A stretch of DNA of 64,000 bases from Streptomyces katrae (GTDB lineage: Bacteria > Actinomycetota > Actinomycetes > Streptomycetales > Streptomycetaceae), in assembly GCF_000717655.1 (NCBI RefSeq), contig NZ_JNZY01000010.1, positions 500,911 through 564,910 of the forward strand. Direction: 5' to 3'. How positions within the stretch are numbered: position 1 is the stretch's first letter; each line of letters begins with the position of its first letter. The notes under the pieces were generated by a model. It was not told the DNA's origin, did not search any database, and saw only the letters and a program-made list of their open reading frames with translations. Both the position numbers and the translations under genes were made by a program. Shown piece after piece: positions 41,770-51,663 of the stretch.

Positions 41770-44328
41770 TTGCAGTACAGGCGACGCTTCCTCGCCTCTT
41801 TCCGCGTGTTACGCCGTTCCCACCTGCTCATCGCCCTCGGTCTCGGATCGCTCCTGGTCGGTCTGATGCCGTGGCTCGGGGTCGAGGGGCCGGCAGCAGC
41901 CGGCCGTGCTCCGGTGCCCCGGCCCGTACCCGTTCCGTTCGACCAGCAGACGGCGAAGCAGTCACCGCACCACGGCATCGCACCGGCGAACGCCATGGAA
42001 CCCACGGCTCCCCTCCTCGACCGGACCGGCTGGACGGCCACGGCGAGCGACGAGGAGACCACCGGTGAGAACGGCCGCGCGGCCAACGTGCTCGACGGCA
42101 ACGACAGCACCCTCTGGCACAGCAAGTGGGCAGGAACTCCCGCCCCCTTGCCGCACAGCATCACCATCGACATGCACCGCACGGCCGTCGTCTCCGCCCT
42201 CCTCTACCGCCCCCGGGCCGACGGAGCCAACGGGCGCGTCGGCGAGTACAGCATCAGTGTCAGTACGGACGGACAGGCCTGGGCGAGCCCGGTCGCCTCG
42301 GGCACGCTGGCCGACGACGCCGGCGCCAAGACGCTCGGGTTCGCCCCGCAAGGGGCCCGGTTCATACGGCTGACGGCGCTCACCGAGGCCGGCGGCCGCG
42401 GCCCCTGGACCTCCGCCGCCGAGATCAACCTGCTGGGCGACCCCGGCACCCCCGCTGCCACCGTCGACCTGTCCCGGACCGGCTGGACGGCCACGGCGAG
42501 CGACGAGGAGACCGGCGGTGAGAACGGCCGCGCGGCCAACGTGCTCGACGGCAACGACAGCACCCTCTGGCACAGCAAGTGGGCAGGAACACCCGCCCCC
42601 TTGCCGCACAGCATCACCATCGACATGCACCGCACGACGGCCGTCTCCGCCCTCGTCTACCACCCGCGCGTGGACGGACCCAACGGCCGGGCAGGCGCGT
42701 ACACCGTCAGCACCAGCACCGACGGCACGGCCTTCGCCGCACCGGTCGCCGCGGGCACCTGGCGCGACGACGACACGGTCAAGACCGCCACCTTCACCCG
42801 CACCGAGACCGCGCGCTTCATCCGCCTGACCGTGACCACCGAGGCCGGCGGCCGCGGCCCCTGGACCTCGGCCGGCGAAATACGCCTGAGCGGACCGGCC
42901 AGCCCGGCCACCCACGGCGTGTGGGACCGGATCACGGGCTTCCCGCTGGTACCCGTGGCCACCGCCGCCCTGCCCGGCGACAAGCTGCTCGCCTGGTCCG
43001 CGTACGCCGTCGACCGCTTCGGCGGCAGCAACGGCTACACCCAGACCGCGATCCTGGACCTGAAGACCGGCAAGGTCACGCAGCGCCGCATCGACAACAC
43101 GGGCCACGACATGTTCTGCCCCGGCATCGCCATGCTGGCCGACGGCCGGGTGCTGGTCACCGGCGGAAGCAACGCGGACAAGGCCAGCATCTACGACCCG
43201 GCCACCGACGCCTGGTCCGCCACCACCAGCATGAACATCGCCCGCGGCTACCAGGCGATGACGCTGCTCTCCACCGGAGAGGCCTTCGTCCTCGGCGGAT
43301 CCTGGAGCGGAGCCGCTGGAGACAAGGCCGGTGAGGCCTGGTCGCCGGACACCCGTACGTGGCGCAGGCTCCCCGGCGCCTCGGCCGTCCCGGCGCTGAC
43401 CGCCGACCCGGCAGGCCCGTACCGGGCCGACAACCACATGTGGCTGCACGCCACTTCGGGCGGCAAGGTACTGCAACTGGGCCCGAGCCGGCAGATGAAC
43501 TGGATCTCGACCAGCGGCCAGGGCAGCATCACGCCCGCAGGCACCCGGGCCGACAGCCAGGACGCCATGACCGGCAACGCCGTCTCCTACGACATCGGCA
43601 AACTGCTCACCCTGGGCGGCTCGCCCGCCTACGAGAAGACCCCGGCCACGCGGCGCGCCTACACGGTGAGCATCTCGGGCAACCAGGAGGTGCAGGCGGC
43701 CCGTACGGGTGACATGGAGTACGCCCGCGCCTTCAGCAACAGCGTCGTACTGCCCGACGGCAAGGTGGCCGTCTTCGGGGGACAGGCCTATCCGGTGCCC
43801 TTCAGCGACGCGACCTCGGTGCTGGCCCCCGAGCTGTGGGACCCGTCGACCGGCAGCTTCACCCCGCTCGCCACCATGGCGGTTCCGCGCAACTACCACA
43901 GCGTGGCCAACCTGCTGCCGGACGGGCGGATCTTCTCCGGCGGCGGGGGCCTGTGCGGTGACTGCGCGACCAACCACGCCGACGGAGCCGTCTTCACACC
44001 GCCGTACCTGCTCAACGCGGACGGATCGCCGAAGCCGCGTCCCGTCATCACCGCAGGCGTGCCCTCCAGGGCGGCACCCGGCGCCTCGCTCACGGTGAGC
44101 ACCCAGGCCCCGGTGGCGTCCTTCGTCCTGATGCGGGCCGCGGCCGCGACCCACTCCACCGACAACGACCAGCGGCGGGTCCCCCTCGCGTCCACGGCCA
44201 CGGGAACCGGCGCGTACACGGTGTCCGTCCCTGCTGACACCGGTGTGGTCCTGCCGGGGAACTACATGCTGTTCGCCCTCGACGCCCAGGGGGTACCGAG
44301 CATCGCGAAGTTCATCACCGTTTCCTGA
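41770..44328 (+). CDS. Secreted copper radical oxidase (galactose/glyoxal oxidase-like) with two discoidin domains
   Basis: 852 residues from a TTG that has AGGAGG five bases upstream. An N-terminal membrane or signal helix (15-40) is followed by two F5/8-type carbohydrate-binding domains (about 84-222 and 235-373), a seven-bladed kelch propeller and a C-terminal DUF1929-type domain. The galactose-oxidase active site can be read: Cys450 (HDMFCPGIAML) for the Tyr-Cys cofactor, Tyr494 (ARGYQAM), Tyr709-His710 (RNYHSVANLL) and His795 (ATHSTDND). It should oxidise an alcohol or aldehyde outside the cell and release H2O2. Unlike S. lividans GlxA it is not next to a cellulose-synthase-like gene. 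Confidence 0.9.
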   Translation: MQYRRRFLASFRVLRRSHLLIALGLGSLLVGLMPWLGVEGPAAAGRAPVPRPVPVPFDQQTAKQSPHHGIAPANAMEPTAPLLDRTGWTATASDEETTGENGRAANVLDGNDSTLWHSKWAGTPAPLPHSITIDMHRTAVVSALLYRPRADGANGRVGEYSISVSTDGQAWASPVASGTLADDAGAKTLGFAPQGARFIRLTALTEAGGRGPWTSAAEINLLGDPGTPAATVDLSRTGWTATASDEETGGENGRAANVLDGNDSTLWHSKWAGTPAPLPHSITIDMHRTTAVSALVYHPRVDGPNGRAGAYTVSTSTDGTAFAAPVAAGTWRDDDTVKTATFTRTETARFIRLTVTTEAGGRGPWTSAGEIRLSGPASPATHGVWDRITGFPLVPVATAALPGDKLLAWSAYAVDRFGGSNGYTQTAILDLKTGKVTQRRIDNTGHDMFCPGIAMLADGRVLVTGGSNADKASIYDPATDAWSATTSMNIARGYQAMTLLSTGEAFVLGGSWSGAAGDKAGEAWSPDTRTWRRLPGASAVPALTADPAGPYRADNHMWLHATSGGKVLQLGPSRQMNWISTSGQGSITPAGTRADSQDAMTGNAVSYDIGKLLTLGGSPAYEKTPATRRAYTVSISGNQEVQAARTGDMEYARAFSNSVVLPDGKVAVFGGQAYPVPFSDATSVLAPELWDPSTGSFTPLATMAVPRNYHSVANLLPDGRIFSGGGGLCGDCATNHADGAVFTPPYLLNADGSPKPRPVITAGVPSRAAPGASLTVSTQAPVASFVLMRAAAATHSTDNDQRRVPLASTATGTGAYTVSVPADTGVVLPGNYMLFALDAQGVPSIAKFITVS
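42021..42636 (+). repeat. Near-identical 163-bp blocks inside the tandem discoidin domains
   Basis: Bases 42021-42183 and 42474-42636 match with only three mismatches that I count, at an offset of 453 bases (151 codons). Outside these blocks the two domains differ much more. This is the signature of a recent duplication or of gene conversion limited to the N-terminal third of each domain. Confidence 0.85.
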
Positions 44329-44336
44329 ACCCCAGG

Positions 44337-44372
44337 GGCGGTGTCCGGCCGGCGAACGCGCCGGACACCGCC
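44337..44372 (+). terminator. Terminator of the copper radical oxidase gene
   Basis: GGCGGTGTCCGGC and GCCGGACACCGCC are perfect 13-bp arms with a 10-base loop, nine bases after the stop codon. Confidence 0.8.
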
Positions 44373-44471
44373 TCCGCCGGCCCTCCGATCCCTGAGACCG
44401 TCCGATAAATTGGCGCACCGGACGACCCGTTCACCGCGGGTCGGCGAACGCTCATGGGGACGGGGGAGCCG

Positions 44472-46055
44472 GTGGAGTCCTTGCGGCCCGGTGACCTGCC
44501 GGAGATCGGCGGGTACCGCCTGCTGGCGCGGCTCGGTGAGGGAGGAATGGGCGAGGTGTTCCTGGCCCGGACGCCGTCCGGCCGGCCGCTGGCCCTGAAG
44601 ACCGTGCACCGGGAGCTGAGTCTGGAGCCGGACTTCGCCGAACGGTTCGCCCGGGAGATACGCACCAACGACCGCGTGCGCAGTGCGTGGACGGTCTCGG
44701 TGGTGGACTTCAGCGCGCCGGGCGTGCTCCCGCAGTGGCTGGCGACGGAGTACATCGCCGCACCGTCGCTGGGCGACTGGGTGCACCGCCACGGGCCGCT
44801 GACGGCGCCGGCCGTGCGGTGCCTGGCCCGGGAACTGTCCTCCGCGCTCGTCGCCGTACGAGCGGCAGGGGTCGTCCACCGCGACATCAAACCGGCGAAC
44901 GTACTGCTCGGCCCGGAGCGGCCCTTCCTCATCGACTTCGGCATCGCCCGTGCCGTCCGCGACCCGCGCCACACCCGGACGGGCGCGGTCATCGGTACGC
45001 CCGGCTTCCTCGCACCGGAGCAGGCGACGGGCGCCGTGGCCGGTGCGCCGGCCGACGTGTTCTCCCTTGCTGCGGTCCTCGTGTACGCGGCGACGGGCCG
45101 CAGTCCCTTCCTCGCGGGCGCCGAGGAGCTGCAACTGCCGGCCCTCCTGTACCGGATCGTCCACGACGAGCCCCTGCTCGACGGCGTGCCAGAGGCGCTC
45201 CTCCCACTGGTGAGGGAGTGCCTGGCCAAGGACCCCGGCCGGCGCCCGACCGCCGAGGAGGTACGGGCGCGGCTCGGCGCCACGGAGGAGGACTGGAGCA
45301 CGGCGGCGCCGGCGGCCCTCGTCGCCGACGCCGGCCACAGGGAGGCCGAGCTCACGCGACTCCTGACCGTGCCGCAGCCGCCTGCGTACGCCCCCGCGGG
45401 GCCCGGGACTTCGCCGGTTGCGACGCCGCAGTCGCCGGCCCTGCTCCCTCCCGCCGCGCCCGTGCCGCCGGCCACGGCCCCCGGGGCTCCGCTCCCGGCC
45501 CGGCGGCCCCTGGTGGTCGGCGCTGCCGTCGGCGCCGCCGCGCTCGCGGCGGTCGTCACGCTCGCCATCCGGCTTCCCGGGGGCGGCGACGACGGTGGCA
45601 AGGCCACGCCCCCCGCCGCCTCGCTCACCCCGTCCGTACCGGCATCCTCCGCGGCGGCGTTGCCGGCCTCGTGGGCCGGCACGTGGTCCGGGGTCGGCCC
45701 CGGCACGCCGGACGCGGACGGCATCACCCGGGCGCGGACGGGTGAGTTCGCCGTCACGGTCACCCTGCAGGCGGGAGCCGCGGGCGAAATCGTGGGCCGG
45801 CAGGTCAGCGACGTCAAGGAGCTCTCCAGCGGGCGCAACCTGGGGTGCACGGAGGCCCTCGAGCTGCGGCAGATCAAGGGGAACACCGCGGTCCTGGCCG
45901 CAGCGACCAGCCATCCGACGGACCGCTCCGCCTCCTTCGACTGCCCCCGGGGCAACCTCTACGTACTGACCCTGGACCAGCCGGACCGGCTGACGCTCCA
46001 GTCGGAAGGCGCGCAGTCGGCCGGAGCCCCCGCTGCCCTGACCCGCAACCACTGA
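44472..46055 (+). CDS. Transmembrane Ser/Thr protein kinase (PknB family)
   Basis: 527 residues. Kinase domain 14-270: glycine loop GEGGMG (22-27), ATP lysine 43, HRDIKPANVL (catalytic Asp138) and DFGIA (155-159). A Pro/Ala-rich juxtamembrane stretch leads to one membrane helix (346-367) and an extracellular domain of about 130 residues with WAGTWSGVG and two cysteines (NLGCTEAL, FDCPRG) that could form a disulfide; there are no PASTA repeats. The domain may sense an extracellular cue. The GTG at 44472 (MESLRPGDL) follows GGGGGAG and gives the standard streptomycete kinase N-terminus; ATG 44454 is the alternative. Confidence 0.9.
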   Translation: MESLRPGDLPEIGGYRLLARLGEGGMGEVFLARTPSGRPLALKTVHRELSLEPDFAERFAREIRTNDRVRSAWTVSVVDFSAPGVLPQWLATEYIAAPSLGDWVHRHGPLTAPAVRCLARELSSALVAVRAAGVVHRDIKPANVLLGPERPFLIDFGIARAVRDPRHTRTGAVIGTPGFLAPEQATGAVAGAPADVFSLAAVLVYAATGRSPFLAGAEELQLPALLYRIVHDEPLLDGVPEALLPLVRECLAKDPGRRPTAEEVRARLGATEEDWSTAAPAALVADAGHREAELTRLLTVPQPPAYAPAGPGTSPVATPQSPALLPPAAPVPPATAPGAPLPARRPLVVGAAVGAAALAAVVTLAIRLPGGGDDGGKATPPAASLTPSVPASSAAALPASWAGTWSGVGPGTPDADGITRARTGEFAVTVTLQAGAAGEIVGRQVSDVKELSSGRNLGCTEALELRQIKGNTAVLAAATSHPTDRSASFDCPRGNLYVLTLDQPDRLTLQSEGAQSAGAPAALTRNH

Positions 46056-46236
46056 CCCGGAGGGCCCGAGGGCGTCGTACGGGTCCCCGGTCAGCCGGAG
46101 CCGGTAGCCCGCGGGGTGGTGAGCCGGGTGGCTCCCCCGGCGTGGCCGCTTGCCCCGGTGCGGACGCCCGGCGTGTCATGTGTGGGGTCCGTGCCATGTG
46201 CCTGGTCCTGTGAACGCCCGGCCACGTGGGGGAACC

Positions 46237-47244
46237 ATGGTGAAACTTCCTGCGCGCCGTTCCCTGCTCGCGGCCGGGGCCGGCGGAACGTTCGCAGCCG
46301 CATCAGCGGCCTTCCTGCTGCGGGGCGGCCCCCGTGCGACCGCACGGGAGCCCACCCCGCCCGCTCCGTCCGCCTCGCTGCGCACCGACCTGACCCTGCG
46401 CAGCCGGCTGCTCGGCCGGGAGGTCCCGTACAGCCTCTACCTGCCCGCCGACGTGAGCCCCGCGCCCCGGGGCGGGCGGCCCGGCGGCGCGATCCCGGCC
46501 CTCTTCCTGCTGCACGGAGCGAGCGGGAAGCACACCGACTGGGTCGTCAAGGGCGGTGTCGTGCCGACCCTGGAACGGGCCGTCGCGGCGGGCCGGATCC
46601 CGGCGTGCGCCCTCGTCATGCCCGACGCCCGGCGCGACCCCGGCATGCCGGGGGGAGGCCAGGACGAGACGTTCTACATCAACGACGCCGGATCCGGCGG
46701 AGGCGCCCTGCGCTACGAGGACATGTTCGTCAAGGAGTTCGTCCCGGCGCTGGAACAGGCCCACGGGCTGGGCGGCCGGGCGGAGAAGAGGGCCGTTGCC
46801 GGGCTCTCCATGGGCGGTTACGGCGCGCTGATGTACGCCCTTCGGTACCCGGGCCTGTTCGGCGCCGCCGCCGGGCTGAGCACGGCACACTTCACCGCCG
46901 AGGGCTACCGCGAGATGCCGATGGGGGAGTGGAACCGCTTCTACGGCCATGCCTTCGGCCGGGACCTGGCAGGATCCGCCCGGCTGACCGTCCGGGCCCG
47001 GGAGTACGACCTGGCCGACATCATCCGGCGCACTGCGCCCGACCGGCTCCGGCGCGCCCGCTACCACCTCGGCTGCGGAACCGAGGACGCCAACTACCTG
47101 CCGGGGACCGAAGACCTGCGCACCGCGTTCGCGGCCCGCGGCGTGCCCGCCGAGGTGGTCCTGGAACCGGGCGGCCACGGCTGGCCGTACTGGACCCTCG
47201 CGGCGGACCGGATGCTGGACTTCTTCGGCCGCCAGCTCGCCTGA
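46237..47244 (+). CDS. Tat-exported esterase (esterase D/antigen 85-like alpha/beta hydrolase)
   Basis: 335 residues beginning with a twin-arginine-like signal (ARRSLLAAGAGG then a hydrophobic run). The mature part is a putative-esterase fold: FLLHGASGKHTDW oxyanion region, nucleophile serine in VAGLSMGGYGALMYALRYP, and the closing histidine in EPGGHGWPYW. The family includes feruloyl esterases, S-formylglutathione hydrolases and mycolyltransferases; export argues for action on cell-wall or plant polysaccharide esters. ATG 46237 is preceded by GGGGGAA. It lies between the kinase and a convergent aldo/keto reductase. Confidence 0.88.
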   Translation: MVKLPARRSLLAAGAGGTFAAASAAFLLRGGPRATAREPTPPAPSASLRTDLTLRSRLLGREVPYSLYLPADVSPAPRGGRPGGAIPALFLLHGASGKHTDWVVKGGVVPTLERAVAAGRIPACALVMPDARRDPGMPGGGQDETFYINDAGSGGGALRYEDMFVKEFVPALEQAHGLGGRAEKRAVAGLSMGGYGALMYALRYPGLFGAAAGLSTAHFTAEGYREMPMGEWNRFYGHAFGRDLAGSARLTVRAREYDLADIIRRTAPDRLRRARYHLGCGTEDANYLPGTEDLRTAFAARGVPAEVVLEPGGHGWPYWTLAADRMLDFFGRQLA

Positions 47245-47267
47245 CCCCACGCCCTGTCGCCGCGGGT

Positions 47268-48254
<987 letters not shown>

Positions 48255-48290
48255 GGTGCTGCCTCCTGATCTGGGGATCATCTGCAAAGG

Positions 48291-48321
48291 ACGCTAGGTG
48301 TTGGAGTGCGCTCCATGTCAA
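48291..48321 (-). promoter_or_regulatory. MerR-type promoter of the aldo/keto reductase
   Basis: On the minus strand -35 TTGACA (48321-48316) and -10 TAGCGT (48296-48291) are separated by 19 bases, TGGAGCGCACTCCAACACC, which contain the dyad TGGAG-CGC-ACTCCA. The long spacer with an internal inverted repeat is the hallmark of promoters activated by MerR-family proteins. No MerR gene lies in the window. Confidence 0.75.
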
Positions 48322-48361
48322 CCGACGGCCCCGGGCGCCACGCTGCCCGCGTCCGGGATTT

Positions 48362-48377
48362 GTATCCGGCGCGTATC
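48362..48377 (+). promoter_or_regulatory. GTATC direct repeat upstream of the response regulator
   Basis: GTATC at 48362-48366 and again at 48373-48377, 11 bases apart, as expected for OmpR-type response regulator half-sites. The inverse, GATAC, occurs three times at 22-base steps before the ABC exporter. The rest of the 406-base gap 48255-48660 holds the MerR-type promoter and no convincing gene. Confidence 0.55.
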
Positions 48378-48660
48378 AGGCAGCGCTTGGTTGCCCATCG
48401 AAACGGTGGACGAGGCCTGGGCGATGAAGGCCCCCGGAGCGCCGGACGGCCGGGGAGCCGGCTGCCGTCCGAGCCCGGCCGCCCCTTCTGACCTGCGTGT
48501 TCTCGGATGGAGGCGTGCCCCGGAGGGCGATGCGCGTCCGGCGTGCGACGCAGTCGCCGCGTCCGTTGCCTGCCGTATCGTTCCTTTCAGGTCGCCGGCC
48601 GTGCGTGAGCGCACGCGGGACCGATGCCTCATCCGGCCCGCCCGAACAGGAGTCGTCCCC

Positions 48661-49401
48661 GTGTCCTCGCCCACCCCGGCTCCGGCCTCTCCGCGCCCCG
48701 TTCGGGTGCTGCTGGTGGAGGACGACGAGCTGATGCGCCGCTCCTTCGCCGTCGCCCTCGAGCGCTACGGCTACGTGGTGAAGGCGGCGGCCGACGGGCT
48801 CGCGGGGCTGGAACTCTTCCGCGACGACAGCTTCGACCTGCTGATCCTGGACGTGATGCTGCCCGCTCTGGACGGGATCGGCCTGTGCCGCAGGATCCGG
48901 GAAACCAGCTTGGTGCCGATCTTGATGATGTCCGCGCGCGGCGACGGGCTCGACGTCGTCGCCGGCCTGGAGGCCGGAGCGGACGACTACGTCGTCAAGC
49001 CCGTGGACACCTACGTACTCGTGGCACGCATCCGCTCGCTGCTGCGCCGGGCCACCTACGCGCCTGTGGCCGGAACCGGGCAGCCCGAGAGCGGGGCGGA
49101 GCCGTCGTGCGAGGGAAACCGGCTGGTCTTCGGGGATCTGGCCATCGACACCGGCGGCCTCGAGGTCTTCGTCTCCGGAAGCCCGGTGGCGCTCACCCCG
49201 ACCGAGCTGAAGCTGCTGCTGGAGTTCGCCGCCCACCCGGGCGTCGTGCTCGAGCGGCACACCCTGCTGCGCAACGTCTGGGAGTACGGCTGGGACGGCG
49301 ACAGCCGAGTCGTGGACCTGTGCGTGCAGCGGCTGCGCAGGAAACTGGGCCGAGACCGGATCGAGACGGTCCGCGGCTTCGGTTACAAGTTCAGGCGCTG
49401 A
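48661..49401 (+). CDS. Two-component response regulator, OmpR/PhoB family
   Basis: 246 residues. Receiver domain with acidic pair Asp21-Asp22 (LLVEDDELM), phospho-acceptor Asp64 (LLILDVMLP) and Lys113 (DYVVKPVD), then a winged-helix DNA-binding domain (ALTPTELKLLLEFAAHPGVVLERHTLLRNVWEY, RVVDLCVQRLRRKLG, ETVRGFGYKFRR). It starts at GTG with AGGAG upstream; the frame is open further left but without family similarity. Five bases separate it from the kinase gene. It probably controls its own operon and the ABC exporter through the GTATC/GATAC sites. Confidence 0.93.
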   Translation: MSSPTPAPASPRPVRVLLVEDDELMRRSFAVALERYGYVVKAAADGLAGLELFRDDSFDLLILDVMLPALDGIGLCRRIRETSLVPILMMSARGDGLDVVAGLEAGADDYVVKPVDTYVLVARIRSLLRRATYAPVAGTGQPESGAEPSCEGNRLVFGDLAIDTGGLEVFVSGSPVALTPTELKLLLEFAAHPGVVLERHTLLRNVWEYGWDGDSRVVDLCVQRLRRKLGRDRIETVRGFGYKFRR

Positions 49402-49406
49402 GGACG

Positions 49407-50711
49407 ATGCCCCCCTTCCACCGGCTGCGGCCGGCCCGCGCGTCCCTGCGCCGGAAGATCGCCGCGCTGGCCGCGGCCACCGCCTGCCTGGTCGCGGCGG
49501 CGGTGGGTGTGCTGGTCCATCTGTGGACCGCGAGCGACATCCGCAGCCGGGCCGAACGGGATGCGTTCAACGCCGTCTACTCGGCCATGGACACCTACCG
49601 GCGTACCGGAACGCTGGCGGAGGGCGCCGAACTCGATCCCGCGGGCCTGCCCGACGCACTGCGCCACCCGGCCGACGGCAACCGGCATACGGCCTACGAC
49701 GGATACGTCAACGGCAATCTGGGGCCGAGCGTCTGGGGCGCCCAGCGGGTCGGCGGACCCGGCACCCCGGTGCTGGCCGTCCAGTCCAACATGAGCTCGG
49801 ACCTCCACGGGCTGCGCCGGCTCGACGTGAGCATGGCGGTCGCCTCCGTGGTCTCGCTCGCGGCGGCCGTACCGCTGGCGGTCTACGGGGCCGGGTTGCT
49901 CGGTCGCCGGCTGCGGCGCGTCTCGGAGACGGCGGTCCGGATCTCCGCCGGGGACCTCGACGCCCGTACCGGGCCGATCAAGGGCGGCGACGAGGTCGCC
50001 GACATCGCCGCCACCGTCGACCACATGGCCGACAGCCTCGGCCGACGGCTGCGTGCCGAGCGCCAGTTCACCGCGGACGTGGCCCACGAGCTGCGCACCC
50101 CGGTCGGCGGCCTGCTGGTCGCCACCGACCTGCTGCCGCCCGGTGAGACCGAGGACCTGCTCCGGAGCCGGGTACGGGACCTGCGCGGCCTGGTCGAGGA
50201 CCTGCTGGAGATCTCCCGGCTGGACGCGGGCGCGGAGCAGCCGGTCCGCGCCCGTGTGCCGCTCGGCGCGGTCGTCCGCGAAGCCGTGGCCCGGACCGGA
50301 CTCGACGCGGAGGTCATCGTCGCCGATGCGCAGGGCGCAGGGTCCGCAGAGCCCGTGGAGACCGACCCGCGCCGCCTCGAACGGATCGTCGGCAACCTCG
50401 TCGTCAACGCCCACCGGCACGGCGCGACCCCGGCCGGAGTCGCCGTCGAGGTCGCCGTCGAGGACCGTACGGTCGTCGTACGCGACCACGGCCCGGGCTT
50501 CCCCGCGGACCTGCTGCGCGACGGTCCGCGCCGCTTCCACACGGGTGCGGCGGAGCGCGGCTCCGGCCACGGGCTGGGCCTGACCATCGCCCTGGGCCAG
50601 GCCCGGCTCCTCGGCGCCGAGCTGCGCCTGGCCAACGCCCCGGACGGCGGCGCCGTCGCCACCCTGCGCCTGCCCCGCCCTGACGGGCCCGCCCACCACC
50701 TACAGAACTGA
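49407..50711 (+). CDS. Sensor histidine kinase
   Basis: 434 residues. Two membrane helices (18-40 and 141-165) enclose an extracellular sensor of about 100 residues; a HAMP segment follows (to about 218), then the dimerisation helix with the phospho-accepting His227 (FTADVAHELRTPVGG) and a HATPase domain with the N box IVGNLVVNAHRH, G1 DHGPGFP and G2 GSGHGLGLTIA. It pairs with the response regulator just upstream. The stop codon overlaps the first of three GATAC motifs. Confidence 0.93.
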   Translation: MPPFHRLRPARASLRRKIAALAAATACLVAAAVGVLVHLWTASDIRSRAERDAFNAVYSAMDTYRRTGTLAEGAELDPAGLPDALRHPADGNRHTAYDGYVNGNLGPSVWGAQRVGGPGTPVLAVQSNMSSDLHGLRRLDVSMAVASVVSLAAAVPLAVYGAGLLGRRLRRVSETAVRISAGDLDARTGPIKGGDEVADIAATVDHMADSLGRRLRAERQFTADVAHELRTPVGGLLVATDLLPPGETEDLLRSRVRDLRGLVEDLLEISRLDAGAEQPVRARVPLGAVVREAVARTGLDAEVIVADAQGAGSAEPVETDPRRLERIVGNLVVNAHRHGATPAGVAVEVAVEDRTVVVRDHGPGFPADLLRDGPRRFHTGAAERGSGHGLGLTIALGQARLLGAELRLANAPDGGAVATLRLPRPDGPAHHLQN

Positions 50712-50758
50712 TACGAAGCGACGCGGACGCCGATACACGGCCGCCCCGGCTCCGATAC
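50710..50758 (+). promoter_or_regulatory. Three GATAC sites in 22-bp phase before the ABC exporter
   Basis: GATAC begins at 50710, 50732 and 50754, exactly 22 bases (two helical turns) apart; the last two extend to CCGATACACG. They are the reverse complement of the GTATC pair upstream of the response regulator gene. This is most simply read as binding sites for that regulator in the promoter of the exporter operon. Confidence 0.6.
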
Positions 50759-50812
50759 ACGCCCCGGACACCCTTCGAAGTGCACCCATTGGCACCCGAA
50801 GAGGAGTCCCCC

Positions 50813-51598
50813 GTGACCGCCGCACCGTTCGACGCCCCCGCGCCGTATCCGACGACCGCCGGGATCGCGGCCGCCACCAGCGACCTGTCGAAGGTCTACG
50901 GCAGCGGCGACACCCGTGTCGTCGCCCTGGACCGGGTCAGCATCGCCTTCCGGGAGGGCGAGTTCACCGCGATCATGGGCCCATCCGGCTGCGGTAAGTC
51001 CACCCTGATGCACTGCGCCGCCGGGCTCGACTCGGTCAGCTCCGGATCCGTCCGTATCGGCACCACCGAACTGAGCACGCTGAACGACCGGCAGCTCACC
51101 GAGCTGCGCCGCGACCGCGTCGGCTTCGTCTTCCAGGCGTTCAACCTGCTGCCGACGCTGACCGCGCTGGAGAACATCACGCTGCCGCTGACCATCGCCG
51201 GACGCCGCCCCGACCTGCAGTGGCTGGACCGCGTCGTCTCCATGGTCGGCCTCTCCCAGCGCCTGGCCCACCGGCCCGGACAGCTCTCGGGCGGGCAGCA
51301 GCAGCGCGTCGCCGTGGCCCGGGCCCTGGTCTCCCGCCCCGCGATCATCTTCGGCGACGAGCCCACCGGCAACCTCGACTCCCGCGCCGGGGCCGAGGTC
51401 CTCGGCTTCCTGCGCGACTCGGTGCGCGAGCTCGGCCAGACCGTGGTCATGGTCACCCACGACCCCGTCGCCGCCGGCTACGCCGACCGCGTGGTCTTCC
51501 TCTCCGACGGCCGGCTGGAGGACGAGATGGTCCACCCCACCCCGGACCGGGTCCTGGACCGGATGAAGGCGTTCGACGCGCGCTCCCGCACCAGCTGA
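50813..51598 (+). CDS. ABC transporter ATP-binding protein (MacB/LolD type)
   Basis: 261 residues with Walker A GPSGCGKST, Q-loop FQAFNLLPTLTALENI, signature LSGGQQQRVAVARAL, Walker B IIFGDEPTGNLDS and the H-loop VTHDPVA. GTG 50813 has GAGGAG upstream and is preferred over ATG 50780. It partners the FtsX-like permease that follows after 65 bases. With the two-component system just upstream it forms a BceRS-AB-like layout for envelope stress or antibiotic efflux, although the permease is the MacB and not the BceB type. Confidence 0.93.
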   Translation: MTAAPFDAPAPYPTTAGIAAATSDLSKVYGSGDTRVVALDRVSIAFREGEFTAIMGPSGCGKSTLMHCAAGLDSVSSGSVRIGTTELSTLNDRQLTELRRDRVGFVFQAFNLLPTLTALENITLPLTIAGRRPDLQWLDRVVSMVGLSQRLAHRPGQLSGGQQQRVAVARALVSRPAIIFGDEPTGNLDSRAGAEVLGFLRDSVRELGQTVVMVTHDPVAAGYADRVVFLSDGRLEDEMVHPTPDRVLDRMKAFDARSRTS

Positions 51599-51663
51599 CC
51601 CGGCCTCACGCCGACATCTGCGTCCACACATTCCCCGTACCTCCACGTCCCCGAAAGCTGCCC

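Noticed and set aside
42021-42636. Insertion sequence or transposon ends
   Set aside because: The matching blocks are direct repeats inside coding domains, in frame at 151 codons, with no transposase or target duplication.
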